This document shows positions 25,601-34,087 of a stretch of 64,000 nt of DNA, piece after piece. Each line of letters starts with the position of its first letter. Position 1 is the stretch's first letter. The translations under genes were made by a program, and so were the position numbers. Under the pieces are notes generated by a model. It saw nothing but the letters and a program-made list of their open reading frames with translations, searched no databases and was not told where the DNA came from. The stretch is from Streptomyces sp. LHD-70. GTDB lineage: Bacteria > Actinomycetota > Actinomycetes > Streptomycetales > Streptomycetaceae. Location: assembly GCF_031157275.1 (NCBI RefSeq), contig NZ_JAVIFW010000001.1, positions 124,001 through 188,000 on the forward strand. The letters are read 5' to 3'.

Positions 25601-27178
25601 TCAACTCCGGCCGCTGTCCAGGGCCTTGCGGCCGACTGGCCCGGGCAGTGCGGGGCGCGCCTCAGGGGCGCTCCGCTCCAGACGCAGGGCGAGCGCGGGA
25701 CAGCGCCGTACGGCCCGCTGGGCGCGTCCGCGCAGCTGCAGCGGCACCGAGGCGTCCGCGACCGCGGGGAAGCCGTCGGGGCCGAGCCTGATCAGCTCGG
25801 GCACGACGTCCGCGCAGAGGCCGTGCCCCTCGCAGAGGGTCCAGTCGACGGCGAGCCGCTCCCCGCTCGTCGCCCCCGGATCGGGCGCTCCGGCGGCGGT
25901 GGGCAACGGCAGCAGGCCTCTGGTACGACGGCCGCAGCCACCGCTCAGCACATGCGCTGCGACGTCGTCCGCGAACGCCGCCAGCGTCGACTCCACGAAG
26001 CTCGCCGTACCGTCCGGGTGCTTGCAGGCCCCACGCCCGCGGACCGCCGAGACCACTTCGCGCAGCGCTTCGAGGGCCGTGGGGCCGCCGTCCGTGAGGA
26101 GGTCGGCGAGGCCGCCTGCCGCGGCGGGCAGGCCGAGGCGGCAGGGGCCGCACTGGCCGGTGCTCTCCGCGGCCAGCCAGTTCGCCACCCGCAGAGCCTC
26201 GCCGAGCGGGCACGTCTCGGGGCCGATCGGCAGCACCGCGCCCGCGCCCAGGGCGCCGCCTATCGCCTCGAGGGCGGCGCGGGACACGATGGCGTCGCGT
26301 GCGGCTGTCGCGTCCAGCCAGCGGCCGTGATAGCCGCCCGTCAGCACGCCCTGGGGGAGCGGCGGGGCGCCGGCCAGCTGAAGGACGTACCGCAGCGGCA
26401 CGCCCGTGGGCACCTCGATGACCATGGGGCGGGCCACCGAGCCGGAGAGGGTCAGCAGGACGGTGCCGGGTTCGTCGCGCAGGCCGGTGTTGCGGTAGCG
26501 GGCCGGTCCGATCCGTGCGGCGACGGCGAGTTGGGCGAACGTCTCCGCGTTGGACAGCAGCGTGGGCGCGCCACCGACACCGGTGTCGGATGCGCGGACC
26601 TTGCGCCCCGGCGGCAGTGCGGGGCCGCCCTCAGCGGAGCGCACCAGGGCGGACGCCTCGCCGGTCACCATGCGGTGCGGGTTTCGCTGGACACGCGCGC
26701 GTAGTGCCGCGTTTCGCCGGTTGGTGAGGCCTCTTTCGGCGAGGGCCGCTGTCATCGCCGCCTCGGTCGAGTCGCGCGTGACACCGATCACCAGGGTCCG
26801 TGCGCCCAGTGCCTCGGCGGCAAGGAGCGCGCCGTCGAGGACGAGGTGCGGCGCGCGGTTGAGGAGCACGGTGTCCTTGCGGCAGGCGGGCTCGTCCTCG
26901 CTTCCGTTGACCACCACGACCGGGCGGATGCCACGGCCGATCGCCGTGCGGGCGACGGCCCGCAGCTTTCTCGCGAAGGGAAAACCGGCGCCGCCGCGGC
27001 CGCGCAGCAGTACCTCGTCGGCCAGCGCGGCGAGCCGCTCACCGGCCACCGGCTCCAGCGGACCGTGCACCTTGAGGTGCAGGGCCAGGTCGAGCCGCTC
27101 GACCAGGTCGAAGCCCGAGGTGAGTTGGGGGAGGCCGACGACACGCACTTCGGGGACGTCGGGGAGCGGAGCGTTCAA
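25601..27178 (-). CDS. NuoF-like flavin/Fe-S protein fused to a ferredoxin domain
   Basis: Probable soluble electron-transfer protein, 525 residues. TTG 27178 is chosen because AGGAGG lies six bases upstream; an open frame continues further up but overlaps the preceding gene. The FMN/NADH-binding part has RGRGGAGFPFARKL (about residues 56-69) and VVVNGSEDEPACRKDTVLL. An SLBB-type region follows (PTGVPLRYVLQLAGAPPLPQ). The Fe-S motif reads ESTGQCGPCRLG then GACKHPDG. The usual ESCGxCxPCR has its first Cys replaced by Thr, so a standard 4Fe-4S cluster would lack one ligand. The last 90 residues form a small ferredoxin (CEGHGLC, later CPAL). Its partner is probably the heme-type membrane protein just upstream. 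The electron acceptor is unknown. Confidence 0.82.
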   Translation of the reverse strand: MNAPLPDVPEVRVVGLPQLTSGFDLVERLDLALHLKVHGPLEPVAGERLAALADEVLLRGRGGAGFPFARKLRAVARTAIGRGIRPVVVVNGSEDEPACRKDTVLLNRAPHLVLDGALLAAEALGARTLVIGVTRDSTEAAMTAALAERGLTNRRNAALRARVQRNPHRMVTGEASALVRSAEGGPALPPGRKVRASDTGVGGAPTLLSNAETFAQLAVAARIGPARYRNTGLRDEPGTVLLTLSGSVARPMVIEVPTGVPLRYVLQLAGAPPLPQGVLTGGYHGRWLDATAARDAIVSRAALEAIGGALGAGAVLPIGPETCPLGEALRVANWLAAESTGQCGPCRLGLPAAAGGLADLLTDGGPTALEALREVVSAVRGRGACKHPDGTASFVESTLAAFADDVAAHVLSGGCGRRTRGLLPLPTAAGAPDPGATSGERLAVDWTLCEGHGLCADVVPELIRLGPDGFPAVADASVPLQLRGRAQRAVRRCPALALRLERSAPEARPALPGPVGRKALDSGRS

Positions 27179-27221
27179 GGACGGCCTCCTGGAGAGGTAC
27201 GGCTCCCTGGAGAGCGGGATT

Positions 27222-28541
27222 TCAAGGACAGCCTCCTGTGGAGCCGGATGCGCTCCAGGGCTCACCGGACGTGGGCTGCCCGTAGAGCCTGTGCTGTTGC
27301 GCGGGGACGTGAGGGGAAGGGCGGGCGCTGTCGGGTTCCTCGCTCCCCGCAAAGGGGCGAGGCGTGACCGTCGGCGTCTCACCGGAGTCGTACGGGTCGT
27401 ACGCGCGCGGTGTGTACGCGGGCGGCTCCTGGCCCGTGTACACCGGCTCCTGGCCCGTGTGCGGGGCGCGCGTCGGCCGGGGTGGCAGTGGGGCGGGCTG
27501 GTGGGCGTAGGGCGCGGACAGGGCGCGGTAGGCGGCCGTCATGTCGGTCCTTGCCGCCGGTCCGACGGACGGCCAGGGTGGGGCTTCGCCGAGCGGGGGA
27601 GCGGGCGGCGCGTAGCGGTGTTCGGGGGCGGGCGCATCGAAGCGGTGCTCCTGCCCGTAGGGAGCGAAATCGTGCTCCTGTCCGCGCGGTGGCGTGTGCG
27701 GTGCCCAGTCGGGTCGGGTGGGGATGTCGGTGGCCGTCTGCGGCGTGGTCGAGGTGGGCTCCATTCCGGGCAGTGGGGTCTGCCTGCGGGGCGGCTGCCG
27801 GTGGGCGGATCGGCGGCCGCGCGGTGCCTGATCGAGCAGTTCCAGGAGGCGGCGGGCCACCTGGCGCTTGATCGGCGGTGGTGCGGAGCGCAGGGCCAGG
27901 GCACCGCCGACGGCGACCAGGCACAGGCAGTACAGGGCGACGACCCAGCCACTGGGCTCTCGGCCCGCGTACAGGCCGTGCACCAGCGCCGCGCACCAGG
28001 CCGGGTAGGCCAGGGTGTGCAGCGCGCGCCAGCGGCCGGCGACCCGGGCGGGGGAGGCGAAGGCGCTGCGCAGGGCGCCCGTGACGCCGGTGACCACCAT
28101 GAGCAGCCCGGCCAGGGCGCCCAGGCCGATCAGCACGCCCGTGCCGCTCGGGCCGAGCGAGAACGGCACCAGAGCGCCGACGAGCGACACGTGGTCGAGG
28201 ACCACCTTCACCGTGCCGTGCAGCAGCAGGAAGCCGATAGCGGCGATCGCCGTGGCCCGGTGCACTGCCTGGGCGAGCAGTCTGTGGCGGGTGCTGAGGA
28301 AGATCCGGTCGGAGGCGACCAGGCCCCAGACGATCGAGCAGGTCAGGGCGACGAGGGCGAGCACCCCTGTGGTGAAGTCGAGGGCGCCCCGCAGCCCGTC
28401 GCCTCCGGTGAGGACGACGAGGGGGATCAGGAGGAGCAGCGCGGCGATCAGACCGCCGCGAGCGGTGCGGCTCAACTCCGGTGCGGGACCGGAGCGTTGA
28501 TGTGGATCTCGAACGTGCACGGAAGTTTGTGGAGGGTTCAT
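27222..28541 (-). CDS. Ferric-reductase-like/b-type heme transmembrane protein
   Basis: A 439-residue membrane protein. About six helices lie in the first 230 residues, including GGLIAALLLLIPLVVLTGG and a histidine-bearing pair: HRATAIAAIGFLLLHGTVKV and WRALHTLAYPAWCAALVHGL. These histidines suit b-type heme binding, as in ferric-reductase-like domains. The last 200 residues are Pro/Thr-rich and probably disordered. The stop (27222-27224) sits only 44 bases before the NuoF-like TTG start, with a duplicated AGGAGG element between, so the two genes form one operon and probably one electron-transfer chain from NADH to the membrane. Heme and direction of flow are inferred, not shown. Confidence 0.8.
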   Translation of the reverse strand: MNPPQTSVHVRDPHQRSGPAPELSRTARGGLIAALLLLIPLVVLTGGDGLRGALDFTTGVLALVALTCSIVWGLVASDRIFLSTRHRLLAQAVHRATAIAAIGFLLLHGTVKVVLDHVSLVGALVPFSLGPSGTGVLIGLGALAGLLMVVTGVTGALRSAFASPARVAGRWRALHTLAYPAWCAALVHGLYAGREPSGWVVALYCLCLVAVGGALALRSAPPPIKRQVARRLLELLDQAPRGRRSAHRQPPRRQTPLPGMEPTSTTPQTATDIPTRPDWAPHTPPRGQEHDFAPYGQEHRFDAPAPEHRYAPPAPPLGEAPPWPSVGPAARTDMTAAYRALSAPYAHQPAPLPPRPTRAPHTGQEPVYTGQEPPAYTPRAYDPYDSGETPTVTPRPFAGSEEPDSARPSPHVPAQQHRLYGQPTSGEPWSASGSTGGCP

Positions 28542-28770
28542 GGGGTCACTCCGAATGGTTCGGCAAAGCGCGTCCCGGGCCGCATGCTAAGTGGCTCCAT
28601 ACCGGCCAGTAAGGGGTTTGAGTTATTGCGTTGTTATCCAGTGGCGATCGGTCTGTTGTGTTGCCCCGATAGGCGCCGGTACGCCGAGTAACCCTTGGGC
28701 TGAAACCCGGAAGGAAATCCGGAACTCGGGCGGTCCTGGAAGCTCGGTGCGACCCCCGTGGGCGCTGCGG

Positions 28771-28896
28771 TACCCTGACGCCATGCGTGCCGTACGCCTT
28801 CTGCTTAGCGAGCCGCGCTGATCAGTACCGACCACGGCCTTCCAGCGAAGGCGGTCGGAGTCAGCGCGGCGTCCCCTCCTGTGTGAGGGGATTTTT
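28771..28896 (+). promoter_or_regulatory. Candidate leucine attenuator of leuS
   Basis: -10 TACCCT (28771-28776) precedes a leader peptide. A 10-bp stem (GCCGCGCTGA, 28812-28821, with 28861-28870) overlaps the peptide's end and encloses an inner hairpin (CCGACC 28828-28833 with GGTCGG 28853-28858; GCCTT with AAGGC). A terminator hairpin follows at once: CCCCTC (28873-28878), GAGGGG (28885-28890), then five Ts. A ribosome stalled on the Leu codons would cover the first stem arm. A further hairpin, CGGCTG/CAGCCG, lies just before leuS. Confidence 0.75.
28783..28821 (+). CDS. Leader peptide MRAVRLLLSEPR upstream of leuS
   Basis: A 12-codon frame, ATG six bases after a -10 hexamer (leaderless layout), with three successive leucine codons CTT-CTG-CTT. 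CTT is rare in this GC-rich genome, which would make translation sensitive to charged tRNA-Leu supply. It ends inside the first arm of the attenuator stem. The peptide itself probably has no function once made. Confidence 0.7.
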   Translation: MRAVRLLLSEPR

Positions 28897-28959
28897 CATT
28901 TCGGCTGTACGTCGCAGCCGAAAACGCCGGCAGAGACGATCGATGGAGCCTTAAGGATC

Positions 28960-31839
28960 ATGAGCGAGACGAATTCTGCTGCCGAAGTGGCAGCACCGCA
29001 CCGCTACACGGCCACCCTGGCCGCGAACATCGAGGCACGCTGGCAGGACTTCTGGGACGAGAACGGCACCTATGAGGCGCCGAATCCGAGCGGAGACATG
29101 GCCGGTGACCCGTCGCTCGCCGGCCGGCCCAAGAAGTTCATCATGGACATGTTCCCGTACCCCTCCGGCGCGGGCCTGCACGTCGGCCACCCGCTGGGAT
29201 ACATCGCGACCGACGCCTTCGCGCGCTTCCAGCGCATGACCGGGCACAACGTCCTGCACACCCTGGGCTTCGACGCCTTCGGCCTGCCCGCCGAGCAGTA
29301 CGCCGTGCAGACGGGCACCCACCCCCGGGTCTCCACCGAGGCCAACATCGTCAACATGAAGGCGCAGCTGCGCCGCCTGGGCCTGGGCCACGACAAGCGC
29401 CGCTCCTTCGCGACGATCGACCCGGACTACTACAAGTGGACCCAGTGGATCTTCGTCCAGATCTTCAACTCCTGGTACGACAAGGACGCGAAGAAGGCCC
29501 GGCCGATCACTGAGCTGGTCGCCCAGTTCGAGAGCGGCGAGCGCCCTGTGCCCGCCGACGAAACCGGCACCACGCGCGCGTGGTCCGAGCTGAGCCCGGC
29601 CGACCGCGCCGAGGTCCTGGGCCACTACCGCCTGGCGTACGCCTCCGACGCCCCCGTCAACTGGTGCCCCGGCCTGGGCACCGTACTGGCGAACGAAGAG
29701 GTCACCGCCGACGGCCGCTCCGAGCGCGGCAACTTCCCGGTCTTCAAGTCCAAGCTGCGCCAGTGGAACATGCGCATCACCGCCTACGCGGACCGCCTGA
29801 TCGACGACCTGGACGGCGTGGACTGGCCCGAGGCGATCAAGCTGCAGCAGCGCAACTGGATCGGCCGCTCCGAGGGCGCCCGCGTCGACTTCCCGATCGA
29901 CGGCGAGCGCATCACGGTCTTCACGACCCGCCCGGACACCCTGTTCGGCGCCACTTACATGGTCCTGGCGCCCGAGCACCCGCTGGTCGAGAAGTTCACC
30001 CCGAACGCCTGGCCCGAGGGCACGCACGACGTCTGGACCGGCGGCCACGCGACGCCCGCCGAGGCCGTCGCCGCGTACCGCAAGCAGGCCGCGACCAAGT
30101 CCGACGTCGAGCGCCAGGCCGAGGCCAAGGACAAGACCGGCGTCTTCATCGGCGCGTACGCGACCAACCCGGTCAACGGCGAGCAGGTCCCGGTCTTCAT
30201 CGCCGACTACGTCCTGATGGGGTACGGCACCGGCGCGATCATGGCCGTCCCCGCGGGTGACCAGCGCGACTTCGAGTTCGCGCGGGCCTTCGAGCTGCCG
30301 ATCCACTGCATCGTCGAGCCGACCGACGGCCGCGGCACGGACACCTCCACCTGGGAGGACGCCTTCGGCTCGTACGACGCGAAGATCATCAACTCGTCGA
30401 ACGACGACATCTCCCTGGACGGCCTGGGCGTCGCCGAGGCCAAGGCGCGCATCACCGAGTGGATGGAGCGGCGGAGCGTCGGCGAGGGCACCGTCAACTT
30501 CCGGCTGCGTGACTGGCTGTTCAGCCGCCAGCGCTACTGGGGCGAGCCCTTCCCGATCGTCTACGACGAGGACGGCATCGCGCACTCGCTGCCCGAGTCG
30601 ATGCTGCCCCTGGAGCTGCCGGAGGTCGAGGACTACTCCCCGCGCACCTTCGACCCGGACGACGCGGACACCTCCCCGGAGACCCCGCTGTCGCGCAACG
30701 AGGACTGGGTCAACGTCCAGCTGGACCTGGGCGACGGCGTCAAGACGTACCGCCGCGAGACCAACACCATGCCCAACTGGGCCGGTTCTTGCTGGTACGA
30801 GCTGCGCTACCTGGACCCGCACAACGACGACAAGCTGGTCGACCCGGAAATCGAGCGCTATTGGATGGGCCCGCGTGAGGGCCAGCCGCACGGCGGCGTC
30901 GACCTGTACGTGGGCGGCCAGGAGCACGCCGTACTGCACCTGCTGTACGCGCGTTTCTGGTCCAAGGTGCTGTTCGACCTGGGCTGCATCGCGTCCTCCG
31001 AGCCGTTCCACAAGCTGTACAACCAGGGCATGATCCAGGCGTACGTCTACCGCGACAGCCGTGGCTTCCCGGTGCCGGCCGACGAGGTCGAGGAGCGCGA
31101 CGGCAAGTACTTCTTCGAGGGCGAGCCGGTCAAGCGCGAGCTGGGCAAGATGGGCAAGTCCCTGAAGAACGCGGTCACTCCGGACGAGATCTGCGCCGAG
31201 TACGGTGCGGACACCCTGCGCCTCTACGAGATGGCGATGGGCCCCCTGGACGTCTCCCGGCCGTGGGACACGCGCGCGGTGGTGGGCCAGTTCCGGCTGC
31301 TGCAGCGGCTGTGGCGCAACGTCGTCGACGAGGCGACCGGCGCGGTCACCGTGTCCGACGCCGAGCCCGACGAGGACACGCTGCGCGCCCTGCACAAGGC
31401 GATCGACGGCGTCCGCCAGGACCTGGACGGCATGCGGTTCAACACCGCCATCGCCAAGATCACCGAGCTGAACAACCACCTGACCAAGTCAGGTGGCCCG
31501 GTGCAGCGTTCGGTCGCCGAGCGTCTGGTGCTGCTGATCGCGCCGCTGGCCCCGCACATCGGCGAGGAGCTGTGGCGCAAGCTGGGCCACGACTCGTCGG
31601 TCGTCCACGAGGAGTTCCCGGTCGCCGACCCGGCGTACGTCGTCGACGAGGCCGTGACCTGCGTCGTGCAGATCAAGGGCAAGGTCAAGGCGCGCCTGGA
31701 GGTGTCCCCGTCGATCTCGGACGAGGAGCTGGAGAAGGCGGCCCTGGCCGACGAGAAGGTGGTGGCGGCGCTGGCCGGCGCGGGCATCCGCAAGGTGATC
31801 GTGCGGGCGCCGAAGCTGGTCAACATCGTTCCGGCCTGA
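28960..31839 (+). CDS. leuS: Leucyl-tRNA synthetase
   Basis: Class I synthetase that charges tRNA-Leu and edits mischarged products. The full-length 959-residue protein has the HIGH-type motif in [19 protein letters not shown] (about residues 65-83), the CP1 editing domain (about 250-430, with [20 protein letters not shown]) and the KMSKS-type motif as [15 protein letters not shown] near residue 730. The anticodon-binding and C-terminal domains are present. It lies behind a leucine-rich leader peptide and attenuator. Codon use is strongly biased, as for a highly expressed gene. Confidence 0.98.
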   Translation: MSETNSAAEVAAPHRYTATLAANIEARWQDFWDENGTYEAPNPSGDMAGDPSLAGRPKKFIMDMFPYPSGAGLHVGHPLGYIATDAFARFQRMTGHNVLHTLGFDAFGLPAEQYAVQTGTHPRVSTEANIVNMKAQLRRLGLGHDKRRSFATIDPDYYKWTQWIFVQIFNSWYDKDAKKARPITELVAQFESGERPVPADETGTTRAWSELSPADRAEVLGHYRLAYASDAPVNWCPGLGTVLANEEVTADGRSERGNFPVFKSKLRQWNMRITAYADRLIDDLDGVDWPEAIKLQQRNWIGRSEGARVDFPIDGERITVFTTRPDTLFGATYMVLAPEHPLVEKFTPNAWPEGTHDVWTGGHATPAEAVAAYRKQAATKSDVERQAEAKDKTGVFIGAYATNPVNGEQVPVFIADYVLMGYGTGAIMAVPAGDQRDFEFARAFELPIHCIVEPTDGRGTDTSTWEDAFGSYDAKIINSSNDDISLDGLGVAEAKARITEWMERRSVGEGTVNFRLRDWLFSRQRYWGEPFPIVYDEDGIAHSLPESMLPLELPEVEDYSPRTFDPDDADTSPETPLSRNEDWVNVQLDLGDGVKTYRRETNTMPNWAGSCWYELRYLDPHNDDKLVDPEIERYWMGPREGQPHGGVDLYVGGQEHAVLHLLYARFWSKVLFDLGCIASSEPFHKLYNQGMIQAYVYRDSRGFPVPADEVEERDGKYFFEGEPVKRELGKMGKSLKNAVTPDEICAEYGADTLRLYEMAMGPLDVSRPWDTRAVVGQFRLLQRLWRNVVDEATGAVTVSDAEPDEDTLRALHKAIDGVRQDLDGMRFNTAIAKITELNNHLTKSGGPVQRSVAERLVLLIAPLAPHIGEELWRKLGHDSSVVHEEFPVADPAYVVDEAVTCVVQIKGKVKARLEVSPSISDEELEKAALADEKVVAALAGAGIRKVIVRAPKLVNIVPA

Positions 31840-31892
31840 TGCGTCACCTGCCGAGCGTCGGTGCCTGACGCGGTGGCAGGGATGTCCCCTAC

Positions 31893-31929
31893 GGGCAGGT
31901 TGGGGGTTCGAAGGAACCCTCGGCCTGCC
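31893..31929 (+). terminator. Hairpin after leuS
   Basis: GGGCAGG (31893-31899) with CCTGCC (31924-31929), inner GGGTTC with GAACCC. It lies between leuS and the next gene. Confidence 0.6.
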
Positions 31930-31981
31930 TGTCTGCGTTTACCGTGGAAGAGACCGTCGTCAAGACCCCCGGAGGCCCGTC

Positions 31982-32824
31982 ATGGGTGAAGCGATCGCCG
32001 TACTGGCGGTGCTTTTCGCGCTCTTCGTGGTGCTGGGGGTGTTCGTCACGATCAAGGTCGCGAAGGCCGCCGCGCGCGGAGTGGACCGAACCATCGAGCA
32101 GGCCCGCCGCACGGTCGAGGACACCACCCTGAAGGCGAAGACGTACGCCCAGCCCGGCCCCGTGGGCGAGCTGGCGCGGCTGCGCGTGCAACTGCGGTCG
32201 ACGATGAAGGCCACCCAGGAGGCCCTCGGCAGCGGCGCCCAGGAGGATGCCTCGCTGCAGGAGGCGCTGCGTCTCTTCGACCGCCTGAGCGCGCATGGGC
32301 ACGAGCTGGACCGTGAGCTGAAGCGCCTGGAGCGCGACCCGGACAAGGCCCGCCTCGCACAGCGGCTGCCCGACCTCAAGGAGCGTACGGACCAGATCAC
32401 TCAGGCCGCGGACTCTCTGCGCTGGGCCGCCCACGACCGCGCCCGCAACTTCGCCGACGGCGACCTGGCGGAGCTGGGGCGGCAGATCGACATGGAGTCC
32501 GGCGCGCTGCGGCACTGGACCCCGGCCGGGCCGGCCGAGACGGGTTCGGAGGGGGACGTGGAGGGGAAGGCGGCTGCTCCTTCGCGGCCGGCCGCTCCTT
32601 CGTGGCCCGAGCCGACGCTCGTCGACGGCCCTGCGGCGCCCACGGAGCAGACGTGGCCCGATGGGCGGTCGGAGCGGTCGGAGCGGTCGGAGCGGTCGGA
32701 GCGGTCGGATCGTTCGGATCGCTCTGCGGCGGATGCCGAGCGTGGGCCTGAGGCGATCGAGCCGAGCAGACCGGCGCCCACATACCCGTGGCAGAAGGAC
32801 GTGAAGCCGGAGAGCACGACCTGA
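31982..32824 (+). CDS. Membrane-anchored coiled-coil protein, unknown function
   Basis: A 280-residue protein. One N-terminal membrane segment (AVLAVLFALFVVLGVFVTI, residues 6-24) is followed by a long charged helical region (residues 25-175, with VDRTIEQARRTVEDTTLKAK, ELDRELKRLERDPDKARLAQ) likely to form coiled coil, and a disordered Pro/Ala tail. Near residues 230-242 the tail has SER/SDR triplets encoded by a 9-bp tandem repeat. The ATG at 31982 follows GGAGGCCCGTC. No family recognised; it probably sits at the membrane with the coil in the cytosol. Confidence 0.8.
   Translation: MGEAIAVLAVLFALFVVLGVFVTIKVAKAAARGVDRTIEQARRTVEDTTLKAKTYAQPGPVGELARLRVQLRSTMKATQEALGSGAQEDASLQEALRLFDRLSAHGHELDRELKRLERDPDKARLAQRLPDLKERTDQITQAADSLRWAAHDRARNFADGDLAELGRQIDMESGALRHWTPAGPAETGSEGDVEGKAAAPSRPAAPSWPEPTLVDGPAAPTEQTWPDGRSERSERSERSERSDRSDRSAADAERGPEAIEPSRPAPTYPWQKDVKPESTT
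32667..32707. repeat. 9-bp in-frame tandem repeat (CGGTCGGAG)
   Basis: About four perfect and one variant copies of a 9-bp unit encode Ser-Glu-Arg/Ser-Asp-Arg triplets inside the coiled-coil protein gene. Being a multiple of three, copy number can change without breaking the frame. Confidence 0.7.
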
Positions 32825-33096
32825 AGTGGTCTACGTGAGGCGGTTTGCGTGAGGCGGTTTACCTGAAGAGATCTACCTGAAGCGGATCGCGTGAGCCCGT
32901 TTATGGGCGGCGGACTTGAGCAGGATCCCGGGCGGGCGTTCTGAGCTGGGTTTTCGCGAACCCGGAGAACGGTCAGGCACGTCTCGGGATACGGACAGGC
33001 ACAGTTTGGCGACTGTGCCGCACCGCAGGTGCGCCTGCTGATCCACCCTGATGACCACCCGCAGGCCCCGGGCTGCCGGACGCGGGGCCAGACAGG

Positions 33097-33112
33097 TAAT
33101 CTCCAGCTCATG
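33097..33112 (+). promoter_or_regulatory. Leaderless -10 element of the DegV gene
   Basis: TAATCT (33097-33102), seven bases, then ATG 33110. The 285 bases upstream (32825-33096) hold short degenerate repeats of gcgtgaggcggttt around 32835-32895 and no gene. Confidence 0.5.
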
Positions 33113-33955
33113 TCCCGCCATGTCGCGATCGTCACGGATTCAACGGCCTACCTGCCGCAGCGGGCGATGGAGCGGCACAGCATCACCGCGGTCCCGCTGA
33201 CCGTGGTCCTGGGCGCCCAGGCGCTGGAAGAGGGCACCGAGATCTCGGCCCGCTCGCTCGCCACCGCACTGCAGAAGCGCCAGCCGGTGACCACCTCCCG
33301 GCCGAGCCCCGAGCTGTTCGCCGAGACCTACCGTCGCGTTGCCGAATCGGGAGCGACGGGCATCGTGTCGCTCCACCTCTCGGCGGAGTTCTCCGGTACG
33401 TACGACGCGGCGGTGCTTGCGGCCAAGGACGCCCCCGTTCCCGTACGCGTGGTGGACACCGGCATGGTCGCGATGGCCCTCGGGTTCTGCGCGCTGTCCG
33501 CAGCGGAGGCGGTCGACGCCGGCGGTACGGCGGACGACGCGGTGGCCGCGGCCGAGAAGCGCGCGGCCTCCACCTCCGCCTACTTCTACGTCGACACGTT
33601 GGACTACCTGCGCCGCGGCGGCCGGATCGGGGCCGCACAGGCGCTCCTCGGCTCGGCGCTCGCGGTCAAGCCGCTGCTCCAACTGGACAACGGGCGGATC
33701 GAGTTGCTGGAGAAGGTGCGCACCGCCTCCAAGGCCATCGCCCGGCTCGAGGAGATCGTGACGGAGCGGGCCGGTGTCAGCGAGGTGGACATCGCAGTGC
33801 ACCACCTGGCGTCGCCGGAGCGCGCGAGCGCACTCGCGGACCGCCTCAGGGAGCGGGTGCCGGGGCTGGCCGAGCTGCATGTCAGCGAGGTGGGCGCGGT
33901 GATCGGGGCGCACACGGGGCCGGGGCTGCTGGGGGCGGTTGTCTCGCCGCGGTAG
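33110..33955 (+). CDS. DegV family fatty-acid-binding protein
   Basis: DegV/FakB-type protein that binds a fatty acid in its cleft, usually as substrate carrier for a fatty acid kinase (family knowledge). The 281-residue product has the N-terminal VTDSTAYLPQ, TTSRPSPELFAE, the GTYDAA-type turn in SAEFSGTYDAAVLAAKD, and YVDTLDYLRRGGRIGAAQAL. It starts at ATG 33110 from a likely leaderless transcript. No FakA-like kinase is nearby, so its partner would be elsewhere. Confidence 0.93.
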   Translation: MSRHVAIVTDSTAYLPQRAMERHSITAVPLTVVLGAQALEEGTEISARSLATALQKRQPVTTSRPSPELFAETYRRVAESGATGIVSLHLSAEFSGTYDAAVLAAKDAPVPVRVVDTGMVAMALGFCALSAAEAVDAGGTADDAVAAAEKRAASTSAYFYVDTLDYLRRGGRIGAAQALLGSALAVKPLLQLDNGRIELLEKVRTASKAIARLEEIVTERAGVSEVDIAVHHLASPERASALADRLRERVPGLAELHVSEVGAVIGAHTGPGLLGAVVSPR

Positions 33956-34009
33956 GGCTGTCATGCCGGGCGCCGCTGTCGGTACTTGTGACTCGTGTGG
34001 GTGACGGAG

Positions 34010-34036
34010 TTATCCACAACTCCCGGGTAATCCACA
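34010..34036. promoter_or_regulatory. Two DnaA-box-like sequences upstream of comEA
   Basis: TTATCCACA at 34010-34018 matches the canonical DnaA box, and TAATCCACA at 34028-34036 differs by one base. Both are in direct orientation, 18 bases apart, 60-75 bases before comEA. Confidence 0.45.
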
Positions 34037-34087
34037 GGAATTGACCAAGATCAGCAAGTTCGTTCGGACCTGCATAGCGTCGCGGGC

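Noticed and set aside
28675-28735. Structured stretch (CCGAGT...ACTCGG around cccggaaggaaatccgg) resembling part of a cobalamin riboswitch
   Set aside because: No B12 box or remaining conserved core, and it lies upstream of the leuS leader -10, so it would not be in that transcript.
34010-34036. Replication origin
   Set aside because: Only two DnaA-box-like words, with no dnaA/dnaN/gyrB genes or box cluster, and an rplU-to-hrcA neighbourhood that is not oriC in Streptomyces.
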